The translations under genes and the position numbers were made by a program. From NCBI GenBank assembly GCA_007126865.1, contig SLAN01000117.1, forward strand, positions 1 through 5,503: a DNA stretch of 5,503 nt, given 5' to 3'. Below, in pieces: positions 1 to 5,500 of this stretch. The number at the start of each line of letters is the position of its first letter. Within the stretch, counting starts at the first letter, position 1. Under the pieces are notes generated by a model. The model saw nothing but the letters and a program-made list of their open reading frames with translations. It was not told the origin of the DNA and ran no database searches. Origin of the DNA: Spirochaetales bacterium (GTDB lineage: Bacteria; Spirochaetota; Spirochaetia; DSM-27196; SKKC01).

Positions 1-1
1 A

Positions 2-1216
2 ATCTCGGTCGAAGAGGCGGATGCGCTCATGCAGGTGACCGTGGATCGCGATGCCGTCGAAGAAGGGGAGGAATCCGCAAGCGACACCGAACGGATCGGA
101 ACCGGGCATGCCGACAGCGAATCTTCGGGCACCGGGGAAGATCGCGGCGGCGAGTCGGCCGGCGAAGAGTTCACCGCGTTCGAGGGTTTCGAAGATTTCG
201 GGCGTGGCATGGCCGGCAAAATCGGCGAGGCGTTGCGCAGTTCGATCGGCGAGATGCTTGACAGTGTGTCGAGCTCGGTCCGGGAGGCGCAGAGAGGCGC
301 GTTCGCCGACGTGAAATCGGCAAGCGAGTCCATTCGCCGGGCGTTTGACCGGCCGTCGGTTCGCGGCGAAGCGCAACGTACGTTCGACACCACCGGCGCG
401 GAAAAGGTGCGTCTGAACAACAGATGGGGAGACGTCACGCTCGCCGCGTGCGAAGGCGAGGAGATCGAGGCCCATGTCGATCTGTTAGTCGCCGCACACG
501 ACGAAGCGCATGCCGCGGAAGTCGCCGACATGGTCGTGCCGCGCTTCACGGTCAGCGATGGAACCATCGACGTCGACCTCGAGAACGATCCTCGTGAATA
601 CGAGCCTGCGGTACGTATTCGGGCGAACTGGTCGATCCGGTGCCCGGCCCGACTCGCAGTCGCAGTCGCCTGCGCCGGTGGCGATGTCTCCGTCTCCGGC
701 ATGCGTGGAGCCAATACACAGCTGGCCTCGGGAAGCGGCGACATTACAACAGCGGACGTGCACTCCGATGTGAGCTTGAGTACGGGAAGTGGTGCGATAG
801 ACGCAGACGAAATCACAGGAGATATCGCCGTAAAGAGCGGCAGTGGATCCGTACGCATAGTTCGAGTGACCGGATCAGTCAATGTACGAACCGGCAGCGG
901 GGATGTTGAGCTGGGCGATTTGTGCTGCAACGCGCTCACACTGAAGACCGGTTCGGGAGATGCACGATGCGAGCTGACCGAAGCCGAGTCGGCACACATC
1001 GATTGTCTGACCGGGTCGGGAGATCTGGAGTTACTGCTCGGTGAATCGGTCGGCGGACGGCTCGAGGTGCGAACCGGCTCCGGATCGGTCGGGTGCGATA
1101 TCGCAGCAGACGTGCGCGAACGGTCGAAACGCAGCTGGTCGGCCACGGTACCGGGCGGTGACGCACAGTTCCGGATTGTCACAGGCTCAGGTGATATCCG
1201 GATTCGTCGGCGGTGA
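2..1216 (+). CDS. DUF4097-family beta-solenoid protein with SHOCT-like N-terminus (5' partial)
   Basis: The frame stays open through the left edge. The codons before the ATG at 29 read ISVEEADAL, which resembles the end of the short SHOCT-like helical domain (pattern G-K-I-S-x-E-E-A-x-x-L-L) at the N-terminus of many DUF4097 proteins such as YvlB and LiaX. I therefore treat ATG 29 as internal and the gene as 5'-truncated. Counting from that Met (395 residues): an acidic linker at about 8-58, a helix-prone amphipathic stretch at about 57-110, then a beta-rich domain from about 120 to the end. The beta domain carries eight G-S-G turns starting at residues 235, 253, 271, 289, 308, 329, 350 and 386, most followed by D or S plus a hydrophobic residue. 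No signal peptide or membrane segment is visible in the part present, and there are eight cysteines, which fits a cytoplasmic protein. The family is often called putative adhesin and, in Firmicutes, includes envelope-stress proteins; the role here is unknown. galM follows after 54 nt. Confidence 0.85.
   Translation: MSVEEADALMQVTVDRDAVEEGEESASDTERIGTGHADSESSGTGEDRGGESAGEEFTAFEGFEDFGRGMAGKIGEALRSSIGEMLDSVSSSVREAQRGAFADVKSASESIRRAFDRPSVRGEAQRTFDTTGAEKVRLNNRWGDVTLAACEGEEIEAHVDLLVAAHDEAHAAEVADMVVPRFTVSDGTIDVDLENDPREYEPAVRIRANWSIRCPARLAVAVACAGGDVSVSGMRGANTQLASGSGDITTADVHSDVSLSTGSGAIDADEITGDIAVKSGSGSVRIVRVTGSVNVRTGSGDVELGDLCCNALTLKTGSGDARCELTEAESAHIDCLTGSGDLELLLGESVGGRLEVRTGSGSVGCDIAADVRERSKRSWSATVPGGDAQFRIVTGSGDIRIRRR
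728..1198 (+). repeat. Protein-level (S/T)-G-S-G turn repeats in the DUF4097 gene
   Basis: Eight (S/T)GSG(D/A/S) motifs recur along the C-terminal half. The first four are exactly 18 residues apart (54 nt) and encode the motif serine with AGC or AGT. The next four are spaced 19, 21, 21 and 36 residues and all use TCN serine codons. The DNA of individual repeats is diverged, so this is an old duplication kept by protein constraint, not a recent tandem DNA repeat. The regular period fits one beta-solenoid coil per repeat. The final 36-residue gap equals two 18-residue periods and probably contains one degenerate coil. Confidence 0.8.
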
Positions 1217-1262
1217 GCGGGGGACCGTTCACTTGCGCCGGCTGTAACTGGTGCACTATCTT

Positions 1263-1267
1263 GGGAG
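1263..1267 (+). promoter_or_regulatory. Ribosome binding site of galM (weak, short spacing)
   Basis: GGGAG lies only 3 nt before the galM ATG at 1271, closer than is usual. An in-frame stop at 1244-1246 and the absence of any other in-frame start between it and 1271 fix the start at ATG 1271 or later. Family alignment favours 1271, because MTITKTPFG is a normal GalM beginning. Confidence 0.45.
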
Positions 1268-1270
1268 TCC

Positions 1271-2308
1271 ATGACAATCACAAAAACGCCTTTCGGAGAG
1301 ACGCCGGAAGGCGAGACCATCTATAAGATTACCGTTTCCAACGAAGGACGCATGACCATGGAGGTCATGACGTACGGTGCAACGCTTCTATCGCTCAAGG
1401 TACCCGACCGCGATCGGAAGCCCGGCGAGGTCACACTCGGTTTTCAGTCGCTCGATGGATATCTCGGTGACCACCCGTACTTCGGGGCAACCGTGGGGAG
1501 GGTCGCGAACCGTATCGCAAAGGCCCAGTTCTCAATCGGGCCACGCAAGTACACGCTCTCGAAGAACGATGGTGCGAACCATCTCCACGGAGGAGTATAC
1601 GGCTTTCACCGGCACGTATGGACATCGGAGGTATTTGCGGTAGACGGTGCGGCGGGGGTGATTTTCCGTCGTGTGAGTCCGCACCTGGAGGAGAACTACC
1701 CCGGTAAGCTGACCGCCTCGGTAACGTATACGCTGACCGATCACAATGAGCTCGTACTCGATTACGAGGCGAGCACCTCGAAAAGCACTCCGGTGAGCCT
1801 CACGAACCATACCTACTGGAATCTCGCCGGTCCGGAGAACGGCAAGATCTTCGACCACGACGTTCAGCTCAACTGCGAGCGCTATCTGCCGGTCGACGAA
1901 AGCCAGATACCTACAGGCGAGATTCTCGATGTCGCCGGTACACCGATGGACTTTCGCAAGTCGAAACGTGTTGGCCAGGACATCAAGCAGGTCACAGGCG
2001 GGTTCGACCACTGTTACGTCGTCGGTGAGCGACGCGATCCGCTGAAAACGGTCGCGATGGTGTGGGACCGGAAGTCGGGGCGGGCGATGGAGGTTCTCAC
2101 CACCATGCCGGGGATCCAGTTCTACAGCGGGAACAAGCTCGACGGGATACCCGGGCGCAACGGCGTCATCTATAAGCAATACGGGGGACTGTGCCTCGAA
2201 ACGCAGCACTTCCCGAACGCGATCAACGAACCTGCGTTTCCTACCTGCTTACTGAAACCGCGTGAGACATACCGTCACCAGACGGTGTACCGCTTCTTGA
2301 CGAGATAG
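1271..2308 (+). CDS. galM: Aldose 1-epimerase (galactose mutarotase)
   Basis: The protein interconverts the alpha and beta anomers of galactose, glucose and related aldoses; in the Leloir pathway it supplies alpha-galactose to galactokinase. It has 345 residues, the usual GalM length, and no signal peptide, so it is probably cytoplasmic. Family motifs in order: GRVANRI at 76-82, NHLHGG at 103-108, LTNHTYWNL at 178-186, GGFDHCYV at 243-250, MPGIQFYSGN at 279-288 and CLETQHFPNAIN at 308-319. By comparison with the Lactococcus lactis enzyme (R71, H96, H170, D243, E304), the matching residues are R81, H106, H180, D246 and E310. H180 would be the general acid and E310 the general base. All are present, so the enzyme should be active. 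It lies 54 nt downstream of the DUF4097 gene and may be co-transcribed with it. No other galactose gene is in the window, so a housekeeping mutarotase role or specificity for another aldose is possible. Confidence 0.95.
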   Translation: MTITKTPFGETPEGETIYKITVSNEGRMTMEVMTYGATLLSLKVPDRDRKPGEVTLGFQSLDGYLGDHPYFGATVGRVANRIAKAQFSIGPRKYTLSKNDGANHLHGGVYGFHRHVWTSEVFAVDGAAGVIFRRVSPHLEENYPGKLTASVTYTLTDHNELVLDYEASTSKSTPVSLTNHTYWNLAGPENGKIFDHDVQLNCERYLPVDESQIPTGEILDVAGTPMDFRKSKRVGQDIKQVTGGFDHCYVVGERRDPLKTVAMVWDRKSGRAMEVLTTMPGIQFYSGNKLDGIPGRNGVIYKQYGGLCLETQHFPNAINEPAFPTCLLKPRETYRHQTVYRFLTR

Positions 2309-2481
2309 CGGCGACACGTGCGACGCCGTACGTGCGATGCGACCCGTCAACGCGCCATCGACCAGCATGGTCGGCGGCAGGAACAAAAAGGCGCCGGAGA
2401 TCGTCCGGCGCCGGGGTTGGGGGGGGCTATTGCGGTGCGCGGGACAACCATCCCCGCGACCGGTAGCTTCTTCAGCCTGAG
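2309..2481. other. Convergent galM/dnaK intergenic region
   Basis: This 173-base gap separates two converging genes and holds no convincing ORF. Besides the terminator, it contains a direct repeat ACGTGCGA at 2316-2323 and 2330-2337. A small hairpin CGACCA-gca-TGGTCG sits at 2359-2373, and a 6-bp stem CGCGGG/CCCGCG at 2438-2458 has a 9-nt loop. A run of eight G lies at 2419-2426, preceded by GGGGTT. The hairpins other than the terminator are short and may be chance in GC-rich DNA. Confidence 0.6.
2382..2412 (-). terminator. Intrinsic terminator of the hsp20-hsp20-dnaK block
   Basis: On the minus strand a perfect 9-bp GC-rich stem (GGCGCCGGA and TCCGGCGCC, at 2390-2398 and 2404-2412) with a 5-nt loop is followed directly by TTTTTGTT. 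This is a textbook Rho-independent terminator, about 70 nt past the dnaK stop. In the plus direction the stem is followed by GGGGTTGGGG and has no U-tract, so it should work for dnaK and poorly for galM. Confidence 0.9.
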
Positions 2482-4398
2482 TCAGTCGTCTACGACCTCG
2501 TAGTCGACATCTTCGGCTTCGGTCTCTTCGCCGCTGCCGGAGGCCGTTCCTTCGGCCTGACCGTTGCCCCTTGCGCCACCGGCATCAGCGCCCGATGCGC
2601 CCTGACCGCCGAGCGTCTGCAGGAACGCGGTCTGTGCCTGCTCAACTTCGCTCATGCGGCTGCGGATTGCATCGGTATCGCGGCTGTCAACGGCCTGGCG
2701 CAGCTGAGCCGCAGCCTCCTGCAACTTCTCGCGCGCTGCTGCGTCGCCGGCTTCCTGGTTCTCGCGAACGATGCGTTCGGCCTGATATGCGGCACTGTCG
2801 CCCTGGTTGACAACCTCCGCGGCCTCGCGCGCCTTGCGATCCTCTTCGGCATGCTGCTCGGCGTCTTTGACCATCTTCTGGATCTCTTCTTCGCTCAGGC
2901 CGGAGGAGCTCTCGATACGGATGCTCTGCTCTTTGCCGGTTCCCTGATCCTTCGCCGAGACATGCACGATACCGTTCGCATCGATATCGAAGGTTACCTC
3001 GATCTGCGGAACCCCTCGCGGAGCCGGCGGAATACCGACGAGCTCGAATCGGCCGAGCGTCCGGTTCTGGTTTGCCATCTCGCGCTCACCCTGGAGCACG
3101 TGAATACTCACCGCGGTCTGGTTGTCTTCGGCGGTCGAGAATATCTGGCTCTTCCTCGTCGGAATGGTGGTGTTTCGCTCGATAAGCTTCGTAAACACCC
3201 CTCCGAGCGTCTCGATACCGAGGGAAAGCGGAGTGACGTCCAGCAGCAGCACGTCGTTCACATTCCCGCTCAGTACACCCGCCTGGATTGCCGCGCCGAG
3301 TGCGACCACTTCGTCCGGGTTGACACCCTTGTGCGGCTCGCGTCCGAAGATTTCGTTCACCAGCTTCTGGACCATCGGAATTCGTGTCGATCCGCCGACG
3401 AGTATCACCGCGTCGAGATCGCTCGCGGAGATGCCGGCATCCTTCAGTGCCTTGTGACACGGCTCGCGCGTCTTCTCAACGAGGTCTCCGATCAGCTGTT
3501 CGAACTTCGCGCGCGTGAGCGTGTACTGCAGATGCTTCGGCCCGTTCTGATCGGCGGTAATGAACGGCAGATTGATCTCGGTGGTCTGTGCGCTCGAAAG
3601 CTCGCGTTTCGCGCCTTCGGCCGCATCCTTCAGGCGTTGTAACGCCATCCGGTCCTGCTTGAGATCGATGCCGTAGTCGTTCTTGAAGTTCTCGGCGAGC
3701 CAGTCAATGATCTGCTGGTCGAAGTTGTCACCGCCCAGGTGGGTATCGCCGGAGGTCGACTTCACCTCGAAGACATTGTCGCCGAGATCGAGAATCGAGA
3801 TATCGAACGTACCACCGCCGAGGTCGTACACGGCGATCGTCTGCTCCTTGCCGCCTTTGTCGAGCCCGTAGGCGAGTGCGGCGGCGGTCGGCTCATTGAC
3901 GATCCGCTTCACGTCGAGGCCGGCGATGCGTCCGGCATCTTTGGTCGCCTGGCGCTGGGAATCGTTGAAGTACGCAGGCACGGTGATCACCGCCTCGGTG
4001 ACCGTCTCGCCGAGATACTCTTCGGCCGTGCTCTTCATTTTCTGCAGTACCGCGGCCGAGATCTCCGGCGGCGAGAGCTCCTTGCCGGCGGCCTTGATCA
4101 CTGCGTCGCCGTCGGCTGCCTTCTCCACCGTATAGCCGACCATGCTGCGTTCTTCCCCGATCTCATCATAGCGTCGGCCCATGAAGCGCTTAATCGAAGA
4201 GATAGTGTTCTCCGGGTTCGTGATCATCTGGTTGCGAGCCGGCTGGCCGACCAGACGGTCCCCGTTGTTCGTGAACGCCACTACACTCGGCGTCGTTCGT
4301 CCGCCTTCGGAGTTCTGAATTATCTGCGGTTCTTTTCCTTCCATGACCGCCACTGCGGAGTTTGTTGTTCCAAGGTCTATTCCTATCATCTTGCCCAT
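2482..4398 (-). CDS. dnaK: Chaperone protein DnaK (Hsp70)
   Basis: ATP-driven cytosolic chaperone that binds exposed hydrophobic peptides and refolds or disaggregates proteins with DnaJ, GrpE and often ClpB. The 638-residue length is typical. The nucleotide-binding domain (about 1-382) shows the phosphate-1 loop [10 protein letters not shown] at 5-14, catalytic K70, [11 protein letters not shown] at 168-178, the phosphate-2 loop [10 protein letters not shown] at 192-201 and VGGSTRIP at 334-341. The interdomain linker VLLLDVTP is at 383-390. The substrate-binding beta domain runs to about 500, the helical lid covers about 501-597, and a Gly/Ala-rich segment leads to an acidic tail ending DVDYEVVDD. 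The frame extends 45 codons further upstream, but I chose the ATG at 4398-4396 because AGGAGG lies 7 nt before it and the protein then begins [10 protein letters not shown] as DnaKs do. It is downstream of two hsp20 genes on the same strand. No grpE or dnaJ lies beside it within the window. Confidence 0.98.
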   Translation of the reverse strand: MGKMIGIDLGTTNSAVAVMEGKEPQIIQNSEGGRTTPSVVAFTNNGDRLVGQPARNQMITNPENTISSIKRFMGRRYDEIGEERSMVGYTVEKAADGDAVIKAAGKELSPPEISAAVLQKMKSTAEEYLGETVTEAVITVPAYFNDSQRQATKDAGRIAGLDVKRIVNEPTAAALAYGLDKGGKEQTIAVYDLGGGTFDISILDLGDNVFEVKSTSGDTHLGGDNFDQQIIDWLAENFKNDYGIDLKQDRMALQRLKDAAEGAKRELSSAQTTEINLPFITADQNGPKHLQYTLTRAKFEQLIGDLVEKTREPCHKALKDAGISASDLDAVILVGGSTRIPMVQKLVNEIFGREPHKGVNPDEVVALGAAIQAGVLSGNVNDVLLLDVTPLSLGIETLGGVFTKLIERNTTIPTRKSQIFSTAEDNQTAVSIHVLQGEREMANQNRTLGRFELVGIPPAPRGVPQIEVTFDIDANGIVHVSAKDQGTGKEQSIRIESSSGLSEEEIQKMVKDAEQHAEEDRKAREAAEVVNQGDSAAYQAERIVRENQEAGDAAAREKLQEAAAQLRQAVDSRDTDAIRSRMSEVEQAQTAFLQTLGGQGASGADAGGARGNGQAEGTASGSGEETEAEDVDYEVVDD

Positions 4399-4405
4399 AA
4401 CCGTT

Positions 4406-4411
4406 CCTCCT
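4406..4411 (-). promoter_or_regulatory. Ribosome binding site of dnaK
   Basis: On the minus strand a perfect AGGAGG stands 7 nt before the ATG at 4398. It decides the start against the longer open frame reaching 4533. Its sequence and spacing are the same as for hsp20 copy B. Confidence 0.92.
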
Positions 4412-4412
4412 C

Positions 4413-4436
4413 TATCTGCGACGCGGGTATCTGCGA
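4413..4436 (-). repeat. Tandem 9-bp direct repeat before the dnaK RBS
   Basis: TCGCAGATA (minus strand) occurs twice, at 4413-4421 and 4428-4436, with a 15-nt period. It lies directly between the 9-bp leader hairpin and the Shine-Dalgarno sequence. It could be a binding site for an RNA- or DNA-binding regulator, or a chance or duplication product. Confidence 0.4.
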
Positions 4437-4437
4437 G

Positions 4438-4463
4438 GCGGGCCGGTACATTGCCCGGCCCGC
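4438..4463 (-). promoter_or_regulatory. 9-bp GC-rich hairpin in the dnaK 5' leader
   Basis: Perfect complementary arms GCGGGCCGG (4438-4446) and CCGGCCCGC (4455-4463) enclose an 8-nt loop. In dnaK mRNA the stem would end 26 nt before the Shine-Dalgarno sequence. The stem has no following U-tract, so it is not an intrinsic terminator. It could protect the 5' end or act as a leader element. It does not itself cover the RBS. Confidence 0.5.
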
Positions 4464-4518
4464 TCGGCGCGATCTCTGATCGGCCGGTGACAACCGACGC
4501 GCACTCCGCGACCAGGGG

Positions 4519-4549
4519 TTTATCGGACTTCACGCGCTGTCAGTGACAA
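4519..4549 (-). promoter_or_regulatory. Possible dnaK promoter (TTGTCA-N19-GATAAA)
   Basis: On the minus strand TTGTCA (4549-4544) matches five of six bases of a sigma-70 -35 box, and GATAAA (4524-4519) matches four of six of the -10 box. The 19-bp spacer is longer than optimal. Transcription would begin near 4512 and give a leader of roughly 110 nt that includes the 9-bp hairpin. The -35 box overlaps the palindrome TGTCA-N-TGACA at 4538-4548, which would be a natural operator position. This is a weak visual match only. Confidence 0.3.
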
Positions 4550-4587
4550 CGCGCGCCGCGCGACACTGTCGGTGATCACCGGCCGAC

Positions 4588-4607
4588 CGGCCGGCATCCG
4601 CCGGCCG
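4588..4607 (-). other. Hairpin just after the hsp20 copy B stop codon
   Basis: Arms CGGCCGGC (4588-4595) and GCCGGCCG (4600-4607) form a perfect 8-bp stem with a 4-nt loop, starting 4 nt after the stop codon of hsp20 copy B. No U-tract follows on the minus strand, so strong intrinsic termination is not expected. It could stabilise the 3' end of an hsp20 mRNA or partly reduce read-through into dnaK. Confidence 0.5.
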
Positions 4608-4611
4608 ATCA

Positions 4612-4989
4612 TCATCCACCCTGAATCTCGATCTTGCGCGGCTTCACAGCATCGCGGAGATGGAGCGTCAGTGTGAGGACTCCATGCTCCATGTGCGCCT
4701 CGATATTCTCACGGTCGATACTGTCGTCGAGCGTGTAGGTCCGCTCGTACGGCGCCAGTCGCCGCTCACGGATAACGAACTGCGCATCCTCGGGGATCTC
4801 CCGCTCACCACGAATTGTGAGCGTGTCATTTTCCACTCGGACATCGACGTTGTCGCGCGACACACCCGGCATTTCGATCATGAGCTTCACAGTGCCGTCG
4901 TCCTGCCAGATCGACGATACCGGACGTACCGTTGGTCGAGTTCGCTGCACTTCCTGATTCTGTCCTCTGTTTCTCGTTGCGGTTGCCAT
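4612..4989 (-). CDS. Hsp20/alpha-crystallin small heat-shock protein (copy B, divergent)
   Basis: ATP-independent holdase that binds unfolding proteins and passes them to DnaK. It has 125 residues: a basic, polar N-terminal arm (about 1-24, with RPTVRPVSS), the alpha-crystallin domain (about 25-115) with the MPGVSRDNVDV segment at 40-50 and AHMEHGVLTLTL at 98-109, and a C-terminal I-E-I motif at 120-122 that in this family docks onto a neighbouring subunit. The usual G-x-F-x-R followed by L-P is replaced by APYERTYTLDDSID, and the canonical TLPK after the G-V-L-T strand reads TLHLRD, so it is a divergent paralogue of the upstream gene. The ATG at 4989-4987 is preferred because AGGAGG is 7 nt upstream. 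A TTG at 4995 is also in frame but only 1 nt from the RBS. It is preceded by copy A after 79 nt and followed by dnaK after 213 nt. Confidence 0.92.
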   Translation of the reverse strand: MATATRNRGQNQEVQRTRPTVRPVSSIWQDDGTVKLMIEMPGVSRDNVDVRVENDTLTIRGEREIPEDAQFVIRERRLAPYERTYTLDDSIDRENIEAHMEHGVLTLTLHLRDAVKPRKIEIQGG

Positions 4990-4996
4990 AGTCAAT

Positions 4997-5002
4997 CCTC
5001 CT
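4997..5002 (-). promoter_or_regulatory. Ribosome binding site of hsp20 copy B
   Basis: A perfect AGGAGG on the minus strand with 7 nt to the ATG at 4989. It rules out the in-frame TTG at 4995 as the main start and matches the dnaK start signal exactly in sequence and spacing. Confidence 0.88.
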
Positions 5003-5068
5003 GCTCGTTGGCTTCGTATTCGGCCGACGCGCCGTGCGCGCCGACCGCACCTGACGTTCTACCGACTC

Positions 5069-5500
5069 TTACTTGACGTTGACCGAGATCTTGCGCGGCT
5101 TGGCGTCCTCGCGCTTCGGCAACGTGACCGTCAACACACCATCCTTCATGTGAGCCTTGACGTTGTCCGCGTCCACACTCTGCGGCAGACTCACTGTGCG
5201 CTGGAAACTGCCTTCCCAGCTCTCCTTGCGGAAGAAGTTTCCGTCGCCGTCCTCGGTCTGTCCCTTCTTCTCGCCCCTGATTGTCAGGACGTTCTCGGCG
5301 ACCGAGAGGTCGACATCCTTCTCATTCACACCGGGAAGATCGACGGTCACCGTGAAATCGTCGGCGTTCTCCACCATGTCGAGCGCCGGCGCCATGTTCC
5401 GATCGAAAAGGCCCGGTGCGAAATCCCAGCCGTCGAAGTTGAAGAGGCTGTTGATCTCGTCCTGCAGTCTTCGAAGCTCCGTGCTCGGCTGCCAGGTCAT
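5069..5500 (-). CDS. Hsp20/alpha-crystallin small heat-shock protein (copy A, classical)
   Basis: Small heat-shock holdase of 143 residues, typical bacterial Hsp20 length. The N-terminal arm has the usual W-x-P-x-x-E-L-x-x-L-Q pattern with LRRLQDEINSLF at 9-20, which drives oligomer formation and substrate binding. The alpha-crystallin domain covers about 38-134, with VDLPGVNEKDVDL at 53-65, the G-S-F-x-R-T-V-S-L-P stretch at 97-106 and AHMKDGVLTVTLPK at 116-129. The C-terminal I-S-V at 138-140 serves as the I-x-I/V anchor. The stop is TAA at 5071-5069. The ATG at 5500 is only 3 nt from the window edge, so its RBS cannot be seen and a slightly earlier start is possible, though MTWQPSTEL is a normal Hsp20 beginning. 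It is the first visible gene of the minus-strand block, 79 nt ahead of copy B, and is probably co-transcribed with it. Promoter and operator would lie outside the window. Confidence 0.95.
   Translation of the reverse strand: MTWQPSTELRRLQDEINSLFNFDGWDFAPGLFDRNMAPALDMVENADDFTVTVDLPGVNEKDVDLSVAENVLTIRGEKKGQTEDGDGNFFRKESWEGSFQRTVSLPQSVDADNVKAHMKDGVLTVTLPKREDAKPRKISVNVK

Larger units (their letters stand above)
4399..4611 (-). promoter_or_regulatory. Structured leader between hsp20 copy B and dnaK
   Basis: This 213-base gap is unusually rich in short inverted repeats for its length. They are an 8-bp GC hairpin at 4588-4607, the palindrome CGGTGATCACCG at 4570-4581, CGACA-C-TGTCG at 4561-4571, TGTCA-G-TGACA at 4538-4548, CGATC-TCT-GATCG at 4470-4482 and a 9-bp hairpin at 4438-4463. 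GTGACAAC occurs twice in direct orientation, at 4487-4494 and 4543-4550. Its length and structure suggest that dnaK has its own regulated promoter or leader, but no known heat-shock operator is recognisable. High GC raises the chance of accidental stems. Confidence 0.5.

Noticed and set aside
1233..1262. A promoter TTGCGC-N18-TATCTT in front of galM
   Set aside because: Both boxes are weak, and the implied transcription start would fall on the RBS or start codon.
1532..2209. A 225-residue minus-strand ORF inside galM
   Set aside because: It is also in codon register with galM on the opposite strand and is explained by codon bias. No RBS or domain supports it.
2318..2503. Small plus-strand ORF of 61 codons after galM
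   Set aside because: It runs through the dnaK terminator and into the dnaK 3' end, has no RBS, and has a composition typical of random GC-rich sequence.
2851..4479. Long plus-strand ORFs (2851-3642, 3739-4479) opposite dnaK
   Set aside because: They lie exactly in codon register antisense to dnaK. Such frames stay open because TTA, CTA and TCA codons are rare in a GC-rich gene. They have no recognisable protein features.
4399..4533. A 45-residue N-terminal extension of DnaK from the ATG at 4533
   Set aside because: The perfect AGGAGG at 4406-4411 and the standard DnaK beginning [10 protein letters not shown] support ATG 4398. The extension has no chaperone similarity and lies in the inverted-repeat leader.
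4399..4611. CIRCE (HrcA), HAIR (HspR) or a ROSE/fourU RNA thermometer before dnaK
   Set aside because: GCACTC occurs at 4501-4506 but without the TTA flank or a partner arm. No CTTGAGT/ACTCAAG pair exists. The dnaK RBS has only a 4-bp possible partner (CCUC) and no U4 tract.
4990..4995. TTG at 4995 as start of hsp20 copy B
   Set aside because: It would leave only 1 nt between the Shine-Dalgarno sequence and the start, while the ATG at 4989 has ideal 7-nt spacing.
5028..5040. Hairpin CGCGC-cgt-GCGCG between the two hsp20 genes as a terminator
   Set aside because: It has only 5 bp, a 3-nt loop and no U-tract. It is expected by chance in such GC-rich sequence.
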